DNA of 64,000 nucleotides from Enterococcus rotai (GCF_001465345.1 NZ_CP013655.1:2799235-2863234); one strand, 5' to 3'; shown: positions 27,026 to 36,118, counted from the first letter of the stretch. The notes: generated by a model from the letters alone, not told the origin. Numbers and translations: made by a program.

Positions 27026-27244
27026 TGGAATTTCTACAAAAGTAATGAATGAGCAACCACGCAATTAAATAAAAGTGGTTTGATCGTACGAATTGTTTTT
27101 CCAGAAGAAGTTCCTGTAAAAGTCGAATATTCTTTAACTGATTATGGAAAACAATTCATCTCATTATTCCATCAACTGTGTGAACTTGGAAAAGCACATG
27201 CTAAAAAGCGTGATTTAGCGATTAAAAAGACAAATTATTCTTAA
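27026..27244 (+). pseudogene. Decayed HxlR-family regulator remnant
   Basis: The open frame from 27062 reads LNKSGLIVRIVFPEEVPVKVEYSLTDYGKQF and on to a stop at 27244, the wing and C-terminal helix of an HxlR/DUF24 winged-helix regulator. Just upstream, GISTKVMNEQPR in a frame one base off supplies the preceding helix, so there is one frameshift near 27058, and the N-terminal part is gone. Confidence 0.65.
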
Positions 27245-27307
27245 TCTGTACTTAATTGTAAGCACAATAAACAGGACTTACTAGGTGGCGTGGAAGGAGA
27301 GTCAAAT

Positions 27308-27699
27308 ATGAATATAAAAAAGTTAGTGAATTAAGTGGTGTGTCCGCGGACACAATCAGATATTATGAACGAATTGGTTTGATTCCACCGGTGAAACGTA
27401 CGGCTAATGGGATTCGGGATTTTGATGAAGAAGATCTACGCTGGATTGTTTTTAGTCGGCAGATGAGGAATGCTGGTTTGTCTATTGAATCTATGGTGAA
27501 CTATATAAACCTATTCCAAGTAGGAGACGAAACAGTTCCAGTACGTAAAGAAATTATTGCAGCGCAAATTAAAATGTTAAAAGAAAAGGCTTCTGAATTA
27601 GATACAGCGATCGATAGATTGGAGTTTAAGTTAGCCAATTATGATGAGCACATGATTCCAGCAGAAAATTCTTTACGTGCTTTTAATCTGAATAAATGA
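27308..27699 (+). pseudogene. MerR-family regulator with an N-terminal frameshift
   Basis: ATG 27308 follows AAGGAGAG and begins MNIKK, but the A-tract at 27315-27320 has six A where seven are needed, and the frame closes at once. The other frame gives VSELSGVSADTIRYYERIGLIPP, the standard MerR helix-turn-helix, then a coiled coil to 27699. The open part from GTG 27340 (119 codons) lacks helix 1. It precedes a MerR-type promoter and reductase operon, as in the rplS element. The change could be a real mutation, slippage-tolerant expression, or an assembly error in a homopolymer. Confidence 0.75.
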
Positions 27700-27793
27700 A
27701 CAAAATCAATCACTTCTGAATGTTGATGATCTCTAAAAATAACTTTTAGAGTCGATCGGCATTTGGAAGTTTTTTAGCTAATGAAGAAAACGC

Positions 27794-27824
27794 TTGACTT
27801 AGAGTGCACTTTAAGAGATAAACT
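27794..27824 (+). promoter_or_regulatory. MerR-type promoter of the AKR-cupin-CMD operon
   Basis: TTGACT (27794-27799) and TAAACT (27819-27824) are 19 bp apart, with the near-perfect palindrome TTAGAGTGCACTTTAA centred in the spacer. Confidence 0.75.
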
Positions 27825-27867
27825 ATGGTCAGGTTAAAGAAAAAAATTATTTTAAGGAGGAAATATA

Positions 27868-28851
27868 ATGGAGTATGTAAAATTTGGTAACACTGGAATG
27901 GAGGTTTCAAGGCTTTGTTTGGGTGCGATGGGCTTTGGAGATCCTAATAGCGGATTTCATGAATGGGTCTTAGAAGAAGCCGAGAGTATGAAAGTCATTA
28001 AAAAAGCGCTTGATTTGGGCATTAATTTTTTTGATACAGCGAATGTTTATTCTTATGGTGCAAGTGAGCGTGTTCTTGGAAAAGCACTCAATCAATATGC
28101 AAATCGCGATGAAATTGTTGTTGCCACCAAGTTGTTTACAACCATGAAAAAAAATGTGCCAAACAGTGGAGGGCTTTCAAGAAAAGAAATTTTTCATCAA
28201 ATCGATGCGAGCTTAGAACGTTTAGGCATGGACTATGTTGATTTATATATCATTCATCGCTGGGATTACAAGACACCGATCGAAGAAACAATGGAAGCTT
28301 TGCATGATCTAGTGAAATCAGGAAAAGTTCGCTATATTGGCGCTTCAGCGATGTTCGCTTGGCAATTTGCGAAAGCACAGGCCGTAGCTGATAAACATGG
28401 CTGGACAAAATTTGTTTCTATGCAAAATCATTTGAACCTGTTATACCGTGAAGAAGAAAGAGAAATGCTGCCATTGTGTGAGGATCAAAAAATTGCTGTT
28501 ACGCCATACAGTCCATTAGCTTCTGGTCGCTTAACTCGAGATTGGAGTGCTCAAACAAAACGTTTTGAATTAGATAAAATGGCGATGTCAAAATATGACA
28601 CGACAGCGGATCAAGATCACATTATTGTTGCAAGAGTTGCCGAAATTGCTGAGAGACGTGGTGTAGAACGCGTGCAAGTAGCTCTAGCTTGGTTGCTTCA
28701 AAAAGAGGCCGTTGTTGCACCTATTATTGGCGCAACAAAAGAAAGTCATTTGACTAATGCGATTCCAGCCCTAGATTTAGTTTTAACAGAGGCTGAGGTG
28801 GAATTTTTAGAAGAGCCTTATGTTCCGCACAAGGTCGTTGGCCACCAATAA
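27868..28851 (+). CDS. Aldo/keto reductase (YhdN/AKR11-like)
   Basis: The 327-residue NADPH-dependent reductase has NFFDTANVYSYGASERVLG (catalytic Asp and Tyr), VVATKLF (Lys), YIIHRWDYKTPIEE (His) and the NADP-binding ending VVAPIIGATKESHL. Strong AAGGAGG precedes the ATG. It heads a three-gene operon with a cupin and a carboxymuconolactone decarboxylase-like protein under the MerR promoter, a combination typical of reactive-carbonyl or quinone detoxification loci. The specific substrate is unknown. Confidence 0.92.
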   Translation: MEYVKFGNTGMEVSRLCLGAMGFGDPNSGFHEWVLEEAESMKVIKKALDLGINFFDTANVYSYGASERVLGKALNQYANRDEIVVATKLFTTMKKNVPNSGGLSRKEIFHQIDASLERLGMDYVDLYIIHRWDYKTPIEETMEALHDLVKSGKVRYIGASAMFAWQFAKAQAVADKHGWTKFVSMQNHLNLLYREEEREMLPLCEDQKIAVTPYSPLASGRLTRDWSAQTKRFELDKMAMSKYDTTADQDHIIVARVAEIAERRGVERVQVALAWLLQKEAVVAPIIGATKESHLTNAIPALDLVLTEAEVEFLEEPYVPHKVVGHQ

Positions 28852-28885
28852 TTGTTTAAAAAAATAGTAGTAGGAGGGATAAGCA

Positions 28886-29299
28886 ATGCCAAAGTTCGAA
28901 GAAGTTAAAGAGGGTGTGATTTTTCCAATAGGAGAAAAAAATGAAGCCTTTGCTAATTACTTTATAGGCCAAAGCTACTTGAAAAATTTAGTAGCAGATC
29001 CAAAAATCAATGTTGGGGTGGGCAATGTAACATTTGAACCTGGTTGTCGCAATAATTGGCATATTCATCATAACGGCTTTCAATTGTTGCTAGTAACAGG
29101 TGGTGAAGGCTGGTATCAAGAAGAGGGAAAACCAGCACAATTTTTGACAGTTGGTGATGTTATTATTATCCATGATGGTGTTAAACACTGGCATGGCGCT
29201 GCAGTCGATAGTTGGTTTGAACATCTAGCAATTACTGCTGGGACCCCAGAATGGTTAGAACCAGTTTCAGATGAAAGCTATCATCAATTGAAGAAATGA
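28886..29299 (+). CDS. Cupin-domain protein
   Basis: The 137-residue protein is a single cupin barrel. Motif 1 is NNWHIHHNGFQLLLVTGGEGWYQEEG (His, His and the later Glu/Gln set) and motif 2 is DVIIIHDGVKHWHGA (His), forming a metal site. Such small cupins accompany carboxymuconolactone decarboxylase-like proteins. Its TGA stop overlaps an ATG of the next frame. AGGAGG precedes its start. Confidence 0.88.
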   Translation: MPKFEEVKEGVIFPIGEKNEAFANYFIGQSYLKNLVADPKINVGVGNVTFEPGCRNNWHIHHNGFQLLLVTGGEGWYQEEGKPAQFLTVGDVIIIHDGVKHWHGAAVDSWFEHLAITAGTPEWLEPVSDESYHQLKK

Positions 29300-29322
29300 A
29301 TAAAAGATGGGAGTCCTATTTC

Positions 29323-29637
29323 ATGAAAAAACAAACAGCAGGCAGGGATCAACTTGGAGCGTTTGCACCAAAATTTGCTGAATTAAATGACGACATACTA
29401 TTTGGTGAAATCTGGTCTAGAGAAGAACAACTTTCACCTCGTGACCGTAGTTTGATCACTTGTTCGAGTTTATTAACCCAAGGTATGCCGCAACTAGAAG
29501 CACACATGAAAATGGCGAAACAAAATGGTGTGACCAAAGATGAAATGGTCGAGTTAATCACTCATCTAGCTTTTTATACCGGTTGGCCCAAAGCTTGGTC
29601 AACGTTTTCGTTGGCCAAAGAAATATTTGGAGAATAA
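29323..29637 (+). CDS. Carboxymuconolactone decarboxylase family protein (AhpD-like)
   Basis: The 104-residue protein begins MKKQTAGRDQLGAFAPKFAELNDD and has the family core EIWSREEQLSPRDRSLITCSSLLTQG and HLAFYTGWPKAWS. The C-x2-C thiol pair of true AhpD is absent. The frame opens at ATG 29296 within the cupin stop, but ATG 29323 has GGGAG 9 nt upstream and gives the usual family N-terminus. Likely acts with the reductase and cupin. Confidence 0.87.
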   Translation: MKKQTAGRDQLGAFAPKFAELNDDILFGEIWSREEQLSPRDRSLITCSSLLTQGMPQLEAHMKMAKQNGVTKDEMVELITHLAFYTGWPKAWSTFSLAKEIFGE

Positions 29638-29645
29638 AATAAAAG

Positions 29646-29685
29646 AAGTGGGATGCTGGTGTCTAAAAGCATTCCACTTTTTTTA
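29646..29685 (+). terminator. Terminator of the AKR-cupin-CMD operon
   Basis: AAGTGGGATGCT pairs with AGCATTCCACTT (one G-T) and is followed by a T-run. Confidence 0.85.
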
Positions 29686-29842
29686 TCATCATTTGGTCGG
29701 TAACTGCTAATTTTTTATTAAATTTACTTAAAAAAAACGGAATGAATAGATACAATCCAGTTAAAATAGTAAAGTAGAGGAAAGAGCAAACAACTGATAA
29801 GTGAAGAACTACTGTTATTTAGCTGAAAGAAAGTGAGAGACC

Positions 29843-30529
29843 ATGAAAAAAAGAGCAATATTGATCATCCACGGGTTTGGCGGTAATGAAAAAGAAATTC
29901 TCTATTTGCACGATTACTTAAAACAAAATAATCTTGATTCATTTTGGATTCAACTAACCGGACATGATGGAAATAAGGAAAATTTTTCAAAAGCAACTTC
30001 AAATCAATGGTTGGCAGATGTTGAACAGAAATTAGATGAACTTGAGCAAACTTATACTCAGATTACTTGTGTTGGATTTTCAATGGGAGGGTTACTGACG
30101 ATCCAGGCATCAGAACGAGCATCGATCGATCAATTGGTTTTGTGTAGCACACCGATTTATCTTTATAACGCAAACGTCATTAGCCAAGATCTCATAAAGG
30201 GATTAGTGTTTAAAAAACAGGAAAAATTAGATTATTATTTTGATTCGGCAAAATCGATTTCTATTCACTCATGTGTTCAATTCTTATCCTTACTTCAAAA
30301 AACAAAGAAAAAAATAAAGAAAGAACACCCATCTGAATTAAAGAAAAAAGTACTTATTCTGCAAAATAGACAAGATGAAACGACTCACTACAAGAGTGCT
30401 TATTATTTAGCCAAAAATATTAACGCACAGGTCGCTTTAAAAATATACGAGAACGGCAGACATCAGCTATTTTTAGGTGGAAATAAAGAACGTGCAGTTG
30501 AAGATATCAAGGAGTTTATCCTAAACTAA
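29843..30529 (+). CDS. Alpha/beta hydrolase, carboxylesterase/monoacylglycerol lipase-like (Est30 type)
   Basis: The 228-residue hydrolase has the oxyanion HGFGGNEKE, the nucleophile GFSMGG (Ser at about residue 86), an acid in NRQDETTHY and the catalytic His in NGRHQLFLG, the layout of Est30-type serine esterases. No signal peptide. GAAAGTGAGAGA precedes the ATG. It is monocistronic. Confidence 0.85.
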   Translation: MKKRAILIIHGFGGNEKEILYLHDYLKQNNLDSFWIQLTGHDGNKENFSKATSNQWLADVEQKLDELEQTYTQITCVGFSMGGLLTIQASERASIDQLVLCSTPIYLYNANVISQDLIKGLVFKKQEKLDYYFDSAKSISIHSCVQFLSLLQKTKKKIKKEHPSELKKKVLILQNRQDETTHYKSAYYLAKNINAQVALKIYENGRHQLFLGGNKERAVEDIKEFILN

Positions 30530-30546
30530 ATAATTGGAACCATGAC

Positions 30547-30590
30547 ATCCTCATTGACTAGGTATTAAATCTAGTATGAGGATATTTTTG
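30547..30590 (+). terminator. Terminator of the esterase gene
   Basis: ATCCTCAT and ATGAGGAT pair, extended internally by GACTAG/CTAGT, followed by TTTTTG and a further T-run. Confidence 0.8.
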
Positions 30591-30653
30591 TTTTTTTATG
30601 GATAAATAGGTAGAAAAAATGCAGAGTAAAAAGCGACTATTCCAGCCATTTTT

Positions 30654-30668
30654 AGTGAAACGTTTCTA
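30654..30668 (+). promoter_or_regulatory. LacI-type operator O1 of the beta-glucoside operon
   Basis: AGTGAAACGTTTCTA contains the palindrome GAAACGTTTC with a central CpG. It is the exact reverse complement of the second operator at 30770-30784, 115 bp downstream. Confidence 0.65.
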
Positions 30669-30722
30669 TTTATATCTAATTCGCATAACTATTATTAGTA
30701 TTATTTAACCTGATACGAATAA

Positions 30723-30760
30723 AGTAAACGCTTGCTTTTGATATAATTAAGGAATATAAT
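30723..30760 (+). promoter_or_regulatory. Predicted promoter with overlapping cre
   Basis: TTGCTT (30732-30737), 17-bp spacer and TATAAT (30755-30760). AGTAAACGCTTGCT (30723-30736) matches the catabolite-responsive element pattern and covers the -35 box, predicting CcpA repression. Confidence 0.6.
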
Positions 30761-30768
30761 CATTTTTG

Positions 30769-30784
30769 TAGAAACGTTTCACTA
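30769..30784 (+). promoter_or_regulatory. LacI-type operator O2 of the beta-glucoside operon
   Basis: GTAGAAACGTTTCACT lies just past the -10 box, over the expected start of transcription. With O1 it could support looping repression by the operon's own LacI-family regulator. Confidence 0.65.
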
Positions 30785-30806
30785 AATAATATTGAGGAGT
30801 GGAAGT

Positions 30807-32048
30807 ATGAAATCATGGAAAAAGCTTTGCTTACTTGGAACAACTTTATTCGCAACTGTAGGTGTAATGGCAGCATGTTCTTCGGGAAATAAAGAAAGCG
30901 CTTCAAATGAATTGACATTTTGGTATATGGGTGATGGCGATCAAGGAATCAAGCCAATTGTTGACGAATTTACAAAAGAATCAGGAATCAAAGTCAAGAT
31001 TCAAAGTATTCCATGGTCCACTTCAAGAGATAAATTACTCACAGCAGTGGCTTCTAAAGAAGGTCCTGATGTTGTTCAAATGGGTACGACATATATGAGT
31101 GAATTTGTTGATGCTGGAGCGTTAATGGATATTACAGAAGATGTTCAAAAAAGTGACGTCATGAAATCAGATAATTTCTTTGATGGTTCTGTGGCGACAA
31201 CAACATTTAGCGAAAAAACTTATGCAGTGCCTTGGTATACAGAAACTCGTGGACTCTACTATAGAAAAGATTTATTGGAAAGTGTTGGCTATAAAGAAGC
31301 CCCTAAAACTTGGGATGAGTTAGCTGATGCAGCCAAAAAATTAGCTGCCCGCGGCGATAATAAATATGGATTTGGTGTAGAACTGAAAGAGCCAACATTC
31401 GGTTTTATGTTTGCTCGCCAAAACGGTTCTAAACTATTTGATAAAGACGATAAACCACTATTTAATCAACCAGAAATGGTGGACGCTTTAAAATTTTTAG
31501 ATAAATTAGTGCAGGATGGTTCGGCTCCTAAAACAGACTTAGGATTAGAGATCGGTCAAAGTTTTGGTGGAGAAGGTGTTGTGCCAATGTTTATCAGTGG
31601 TCCGTGGATGATCAACAGTATTAAAGATTCAGCTCCTGATATCGATGGAAAATGGGGCGTAGCCGAATTACCGAAGGGACCTGTCAACAATATGTCCGTA
31701 ACAGGGGGAGCAAATTTAGCAGTCTTTAATAGTTCTAAGAAAAAAGAAGATGCAATGAAATTGATCGAATATCTTTCAAAACCTGAAAATCAAACGAAGT
31801 TCTTTGAAAGTACAAATTCACTTCCAACCAATAAAGAATCGTGGAATTCTGATGTGTTCAAAAACGATCCGCTGATTTCGGTATTTGGAAAACAATTAAA
31901 TGAGTCACAACCTATGCCATTATTAAAACAATGGGATGAAATTTCGCAAAACTTCATGAAACAATGGGAGCAAGTCGTAGTAAGTGATAAAAATCTTCAA
32001 GAGGCAATGGATGAACTAAACGAACAAACGGAAAGCTTGATTAAATAA
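30807..32048 (+). CDS. ABC sugar-binding lipoprotein (beta-1,2-glucooligosaccharide type proposed)
   Basis: The 413-residue extracellular binding protein starts at ATG 30807 after GAGGAG. It has a lipoprotein signal with lipobox VMAACSS (Cys about residue 23), then a family 1 solute-binding fold (ELTFWYMGDGDQGIKPIVDEF, GPDVVQMGTTYMSEF, FISGPWMINSI). It feeds the two permeases downstream. The ATPase is not encoded here, so a shared MsmX/MsmK-type ATPase elsewhere is expected. Substrate is inferred from the GH94 and GH3 partners. Confidence 0.9.
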   Translation: MKSWKKLCLLGTTLFATVGVMAACSSGNKESASNELTFWYMGDGDQGIKPIVDEFTKESGIKVKIQSIPWSTSRDKLLTAVASKEGPDVVQMGTTYMSEFVDAGALMDITEDVQKSDVMKSDNFFDGSVATTTFSEKTYAVPWYTETRGLYYRKDLLESVGYKEAPKTWDELADAAKKLAARGDNKYGFGVELKEPTFGFMFARQNGSKLFDKDDKPLFNQPEMVDALKFLDKLVQDGSAPKTDLGLEIGQSFGGEGVVPMFISGPWMINSIKDSAPDIDGKWGVAELPKGPVNNMSVTGGANLAVFNSSKKKEDAMKLIEYLSKPENQTKFFESTNSLPTNKESWNSDVFKNDPLISVFGKQLNESQPMPLLKQWDEISQNFMKQWEQVVVSDKNLQEAMDELNEQTESLIK

Positions 32049-32081
32049 GTGTAAGGAGCAAAAGGAGTAAAGGGAAAGAAT

Positions 32082-32132
32082 CGACTAAAGGGTGGGACAG
32101 AAGGAATTGCGTCTGTATCCACCGCTTAGTCG
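32082..32132 (+). other. Intercistronic hairpin between binding protein and permeases
   Basis: CGACTAA/TTAGTCG, GGTGG/CCACC and ACAGA/TCTGT form a long imperfect stem in the 131-bp gap, with no T-run. Such structures often stabilise the upstream mRNA, so more binding protein than permease would be made. Role inferred. Confidence 0.55.
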
Positions 32133-32179
32133 AATACTAAGAACATGGCCTTTTATTGAGTTATAAGGAGGAAAGCATT

Positions 32180-33064
32180 ATGAAAAAATCAAAATCGCCT
32201 TATTTTTTTATCGCGCCAGCCGTTGCTTTATTACTTGTTTTTTCGATCATACCGATTTTTATTGCGGTAACGATTAGTTTTACCGATATGAGTTTAGCTG
32301 GCTTAGCTGATTTTTCTCGAATCAATTTTGTTGGTTTGGAAAATTATTTAAACATATTTAATGATAAAGTCTTTGGTCAGGCAATGTTTAATACGGCTTA
32401 CTACGTCATAATTGGCGTGCCGCTTGTTATTCTTTCTTCTTTAGCTTTAGCCATTATGATCAATTTTGGAGAAAATAAATTTTTCTCGTTTATGCGTCTA
32501 GTATTTTATAGCCCGTCGATCACAAATACAGTAGCTGTATCTGTTGTTTGGATGTATTTATACAATCCTACGATTGGGTTATTGAATCATTTATTATCCT
32601 ACTTAAATATTGGCCCAATTATGTGGCTGACGGATCCCAGTACATCGAAATTATCTTTGATTATCATTGCAGTTTGGAAGGCAATTGGATTAAACATGTT
32701 GATTTTCTTAGCGGCAATTCAAGGGATTCCGAAAGAATATTATGAAGCAGCTGAAATGGACGGAGCCAATAAGTGGCAACAAATTTTAAAAATCACGATT
32801 CCATTACTAAAGTTTTCAATTTTCTTTGTGACGGTCACAACATTGATCGGCTGGTTCCAATTCTTTGATGAACCATTTGTTATGACCAAAGGAGGTCCTT
32901 TAGACAGCACATTATCTGTTGCGCTATTTATTTACCAAAGAGGATTCCAATACAATAAGTTTGGTTATGCAGCAGCAGGATCAGTCATCTTATTTATTGC
33001 AATCATTATCGTGACGAGTATTCAAATGAAAATTCAAACAAAACAAAAAGAAAATGAAGGGTAA
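32180..33064 (+). CDS. ABC sugar permease, MalF/UgpA type
   Basis: The 294-residue integral membrane protein has six hydrophobic segments and the EAA loop (EYYEAAEMDGANKWQQILKITIPLL) that contacts the ATPase. AAGGAGG precedes ATG 32180; the ORF start at 32156 is upstream of that site. It pairs with the next permease. Confidence 0.92.
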   Translation: MKKSKSPYFFIAPAVALLLVFSIIPIFIAVTISFTDMSLAGLADFSRINFVGLENYLNIFNDKVFGQAMFNTAYYVIIGVPLVILSSLALAIMINFGENKFFSFMRLVFYSPSITNTVAVSVVWMYLYNPTIGLLNHLLSYLNIGPIMWLTDPSTSKLSLIIIAVWKAIGLNMLIFLAAIQGIPKEYYEAAEMDGANKWQQILKITIPLLKFSIFFVTVTTLIGWFQFFDEPFVMTKGGPLDSTLSVALFIYQRGFQYNKFGYAAAGSVILFIAIIIVTSIQMKIQTKQKENEG

Positions 33065-33078
33065 AAGGAGAGAACGAG

Positions 33079-33909
33079 ATGAATTCACATAAAAATGCGC
33101 AAATGAGTTTTAAGCTTTTTATCGGTATCCTCTTAGGTGTTCTGGGAATTATGACCTTTTTTCCTTTTCTATGGATGATTTTTTCTTCTTTTAAGACAAA
33201 CGCGGAAATCAATCAAATCGTTCCTAGTTTATTTCCAAAAGAGGCAACATTCGACAACTTCAAAGAGCTGTTTTTTAGATTAAATTTTGGGACCTACCTA
33301 AAAAACACCTTGATCATTACAGCCTGTTCGTTTGTCGGATTGTTACTGAATGCAATGGCTGGTTACGGTTTTGCTAAATTTGATTTTAAAGGGAAAAACG
33401 GATTGTTTCTCATGGTTTTAGCGACAATGATGATTCCTGGACAAGTAACGATGATTCCTGTGTATTTATTACTGAACTCTGTAGGGTTGACAAATAGGTT
33501 GATTGGAATCGTTTTACCAGGTTTAGCAGGTGCGTTTGGAATCTTTTTGTTTCGACAATTTATGAATACTATTTCAAATGAAATGCTGGAAGCTGCTCGA
33601 TTAGATGGTGCTAGCGAATGGTATATCTTCTTCAAAATCATTTTACCTGTTAGTCGCCCAATCTTAGCTGTCCAAGGTATTTTAACCTTTATAGGTGGTT
33701 GGAACTCATTCTTATGGCCGTTGATCATTGCCAATGATGAAAAATATTACACGTTATCTGTTGGGTTGCAGTTGCTTCAAGGACAACATGGTAATAATTA
33801 TGCGTTACAAATGGCAGGAGCGACCTTTATGGTCATTCCAATTTTGATTGTTTTTTCAATTTTTCAAAAGTACATTTTACAAGGATTTAATGTTTCTGGA
33901 ATTAAGTAA
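33079..33909 (+). CDS. ABC sugar permease, MalG/UgpE type
   Basis: The 276-residue protein has six membrane segments, a FFPFLWMIFSSFKTNAEI first periplasmic turn typical of MalG partners and the EAA motif MLEAARLDGASEWYIFFKIILP. It lies 14 bp after its partner, with AAGGAGAG before the ATG. Confidence 0.93.
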   Translation: MNSHKNAQMSFKLFIGILLGVLGIMTFFPFLWMIFSSFKTNAEINQIVPSLFPKEATFDNFKELFFRLNFGTYLKNTLIITACSFVGLLLNAMAGYGFAKFDFKGKNGLFLMVLATMMIPGQVTMIPVYLLLNSVGLTNRLIGIVLPGLAGAFGIFLFRQFMNTISNEMLEAARLDGASEWYIFFKIILPVSRPILAVQGILTFIGGWNSFLWPLIIANDEKYYTLSVGLQLLQGQHGNNYALQMAGATFMVIPILIVFSIFQKYILQGFNVSGIK

Positions 33910-33956
33910 GCGAACAGAATACTTACCCAAAATAAAAAGAAAAAGGTGAATGGACA

Positions 33957-36104
33957 ATGGAACAAAAAGAACTGATTGAGTTGCTGAAGCAAATGACAGT
34001 AGATGAAAAAGTGGGTCAATTATTACAATTGGCAGCTGAATTTTATTCTGAAAAAGCAGAAGAAAAAACAGGTCCGATGACAGATCTTGGTTTAACACAG
34101 GATGACATCAATAATGCAGGAACAACCCTAGGCATTTCTGGAGCCAAAGAAGCGATCCGTGTACAAAAAGCCTATATGGAAAATAATCGTCTGGGCATTC
34201 CAACAATTTTAATGGCGGATATTATCCACGGGTTTCGGACGATTTTTCCAATACCGCTTGGGTTAGGAAGCTCCTGGGATCTTGAAGCAGCTAAAAAAGT
34301 TGCAGAGGTTTCAGCGAAAGAAGCTGCAGTCTCTGGTTTACATGTGACGTTTTCACCGATGGTTGATTTGGTTCGTGATCCTCGTTGGGGGCGTGTTATG
34401 GAGTCAACTGGGGAAGATTCTTTTTTGAATAGTCGCTTTGCTGAGGCATTCGTTAAAGGCTATCAAGGGGAGGATTTAAAAAATGACTTTTTCCGGGTAG
34501 CAGCTTGTGTTAAACATTTTGCAGCTTATGGTGCTGCAATCGGTGGTCGTGACTATAACACAGTCAATATGTCTGAAAGGCAATTACGAGATAGCTATTT
34601 ACCTGGGTATAAAGCCGCGCTTGATGCGGGGGCAAAATTAGTGATGACTTCATTTAATACAGTTGATGGTGTTCCAGCTACAGGGAATAAGTGGTTGTTT
34701 CGGGATGTCTTGAGAAAAGAATTTGGTTTTGATGGGGTAGTGATTTCCGATTGGGGAGCCGTAATTGAATTAATTCCTCATGGTGTTGCACAAGATAAAA
34801 AACAAGCAGCTGAATTAGCTATCAAAGCAGGTGTTGACATTGAAATGATGACAACGTGCTATACAGAAAATTTAAAAAACTTAATTGAAGAGAAGACACT
34901 TGATGAAGCAATTCTTGACGAAGCAGTTTTACGCATTTTAACGTTGAAAAATGATTTAGGCTTATTTGAGAATCCCCATAGAGGGGCTGATATTGCCTTA
35001 GAAAAAGAAGTTGTTTTATCAAAAGAACATCGGGAAATTGCCAGAGATGTTGCAAAAAAATCGATCGTATTATTAAAAAATGAAGCGATGTTACCATTAT
35101 CAAAACAAGAAAAAGTTGCAATTGTAGGACCAGCAGCTGATTCTCATGACGTTATTGGTGTTTGGTCTTGGCAAGGAAAAAAAGAAGAAGCAGTTTCATT
35201 AGCGCAAGGTGTTAGCGAACTTGCGGCAGAATATGTAATCGGAACGGAGGCTTTTGATTACTTTAAACCAACTCAAGCTGCAATTGATGAAGCGATTGCT
35301 TTAGCAAAAGAAGCAGATAAGGTTATCTTGGCTCTCGGAGAAGAAGAATGGATGAGTGGGGAGGCCTCAAGTCGTAGCGATATTCGATTACCGCAAGCTC
35401 AGCTCGATTTATTCAAAGCAATTCAAGCCGTGAACGATCAGATCATCGTAACCCTTTATAATGGCCGACCATTAGATCTACAAGGTATCGACTCAGCCAA
35501 AGCCATTGTTGAAGCTTGGTTTCCTGGGACAGAAGGTGGTGCAGCACTGGCAGATATTTTGTATGGCGAATACAATCCGAGTGCCCGTTTAAGTATGTCA
35601 TTTCCAGAAACGGTGGGACAAGTCCCTGTTTATTATAATTATGATAATACAGGTAGACCATATAAACCTGGTGATGAAAAATATGTCTCAAAATATCTAG
35701 ATGTATCAAATTTTGCTAAATATCCTTTTGGATTTGGATTGAGTTATAGTCAGTTTGTTTACATGGACCTCAAGCTAAGTAAGAATGAAATGAAACTACA
35801 TGAAACGATCACAGCTTCGGTTACGATAGAAAACCAATCCGAACGAACTGGGCAAGAAACCGTCCAATTATATATTCGTGATCAAGTCGGCGAAGTTGTT
35901 CGTCCGGTAAAAGAACTAAAAGGCTTTGAAAAAGTAAACATAAAAGCACATGAGAAAAAGACTGTCCAATTTACGATCAGTGAAGAATTATTACGCTATG
36001 TTCATAGTGATCAAGCCTTCACTAGTGATGCTGGTACATTTGATATCATGATTGGCGCAAATAGCAGAGATGTCCAAACAACCACATTCAAATTACTGAA
36101 ATAG
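33957..36104 (+). CDS. GH3 beta-glucosidase (sophorooligosaccharide-active proposed)
   Basis: The 715-residue cytoplasmic enzyme has the GH3 N-terminal barrel (VDEKVGQLLQL, MADIIHGFRTIFPIPLG, DPRWGRVMESTGEDS) with the catalytic nucleophile Asp in GFDGVVISDWGAV (about residue 264). A five-stranded sandwich domain follows (KKSIVLLKNEAMLPLSK, LGEEEWMSGEASSR), then a fibronectin-III-like C-terminus. No signal peptide, so it acts on imported oligosaccharides. The order binding protein-permeases-GH3-GH94 is that of the Listeria beta-1,2-glucan locus, where the GH3 enzyme cleaves sophorose-type linkages. Confidence 0.92.
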   Translation: MEQKELIELLKQMTVDEKVGQLLQLAAEFYSEKAEEKTGPMTDLGLTQDDINNAGTTLGISGAKEAIRVQKAYMENNRLGIPTILMADIIHGFRTIFPIPLGLGSSWDLEAAKKVAEVSAKEAAVSGLHVTFSPMVDLVRDPRWGRVMESTGEDSFLNSRFAEAFVKGYQGEDLKNDFFRVAACVKHFAAYGAAIGGRDYNTVNMSERQLRDSYLPGYKAALDAGAKLVMTSFNTVDGVPATGNKWLFRDVLRKEFGFDGVVISDWGAVIELIPHGVAQDKKQAAELAIKAGVDIEMMTTCYTENLKNLIEEKTLDEAILDEAVLRILTLKNDLGLFENPHRGADIALEKEVVLSKEHREIARDVAKKSIVLLKNEAMLPLSKQEKVAIVGPAADSHDVIGVWSWQGKKEEAVSLAQGVSELAAEYVIGTEAFDYFKPTQAAIDEAIALAKEADKVILALGEEEWMSGEASSRSDIRLPQAQLDLFKAIQAVNDQIIVTLYNGRPLDLQGIDSAKAIVEAWFPGTEGGAALADILYGEYNPSARLSMSFPETVGQVPVYYNYDNTGRPYKPGDEKYVSKYLDVSNFAKYPFGFGLSYSQFVYMDLKLSKNEMKLHETITASVTIENQSERTGQETVQLYIRDQVGEVVRPVKELKGFEKVNIKAHEKKTVQFTISEELLRYVHSDQAFTSDAGTFDIMIGANSRDVQTTTFKLLK

Positions 36105-36118
36105 ATAGGAAGAGTGAG

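Noticed and set aside
33363..33734. 123-codon minus-strand ORF opposite the MalG-type permease
   Set aside because: It is antisense to a permease with intact membrane segments and EAA motif; long shadow frames are expected there.
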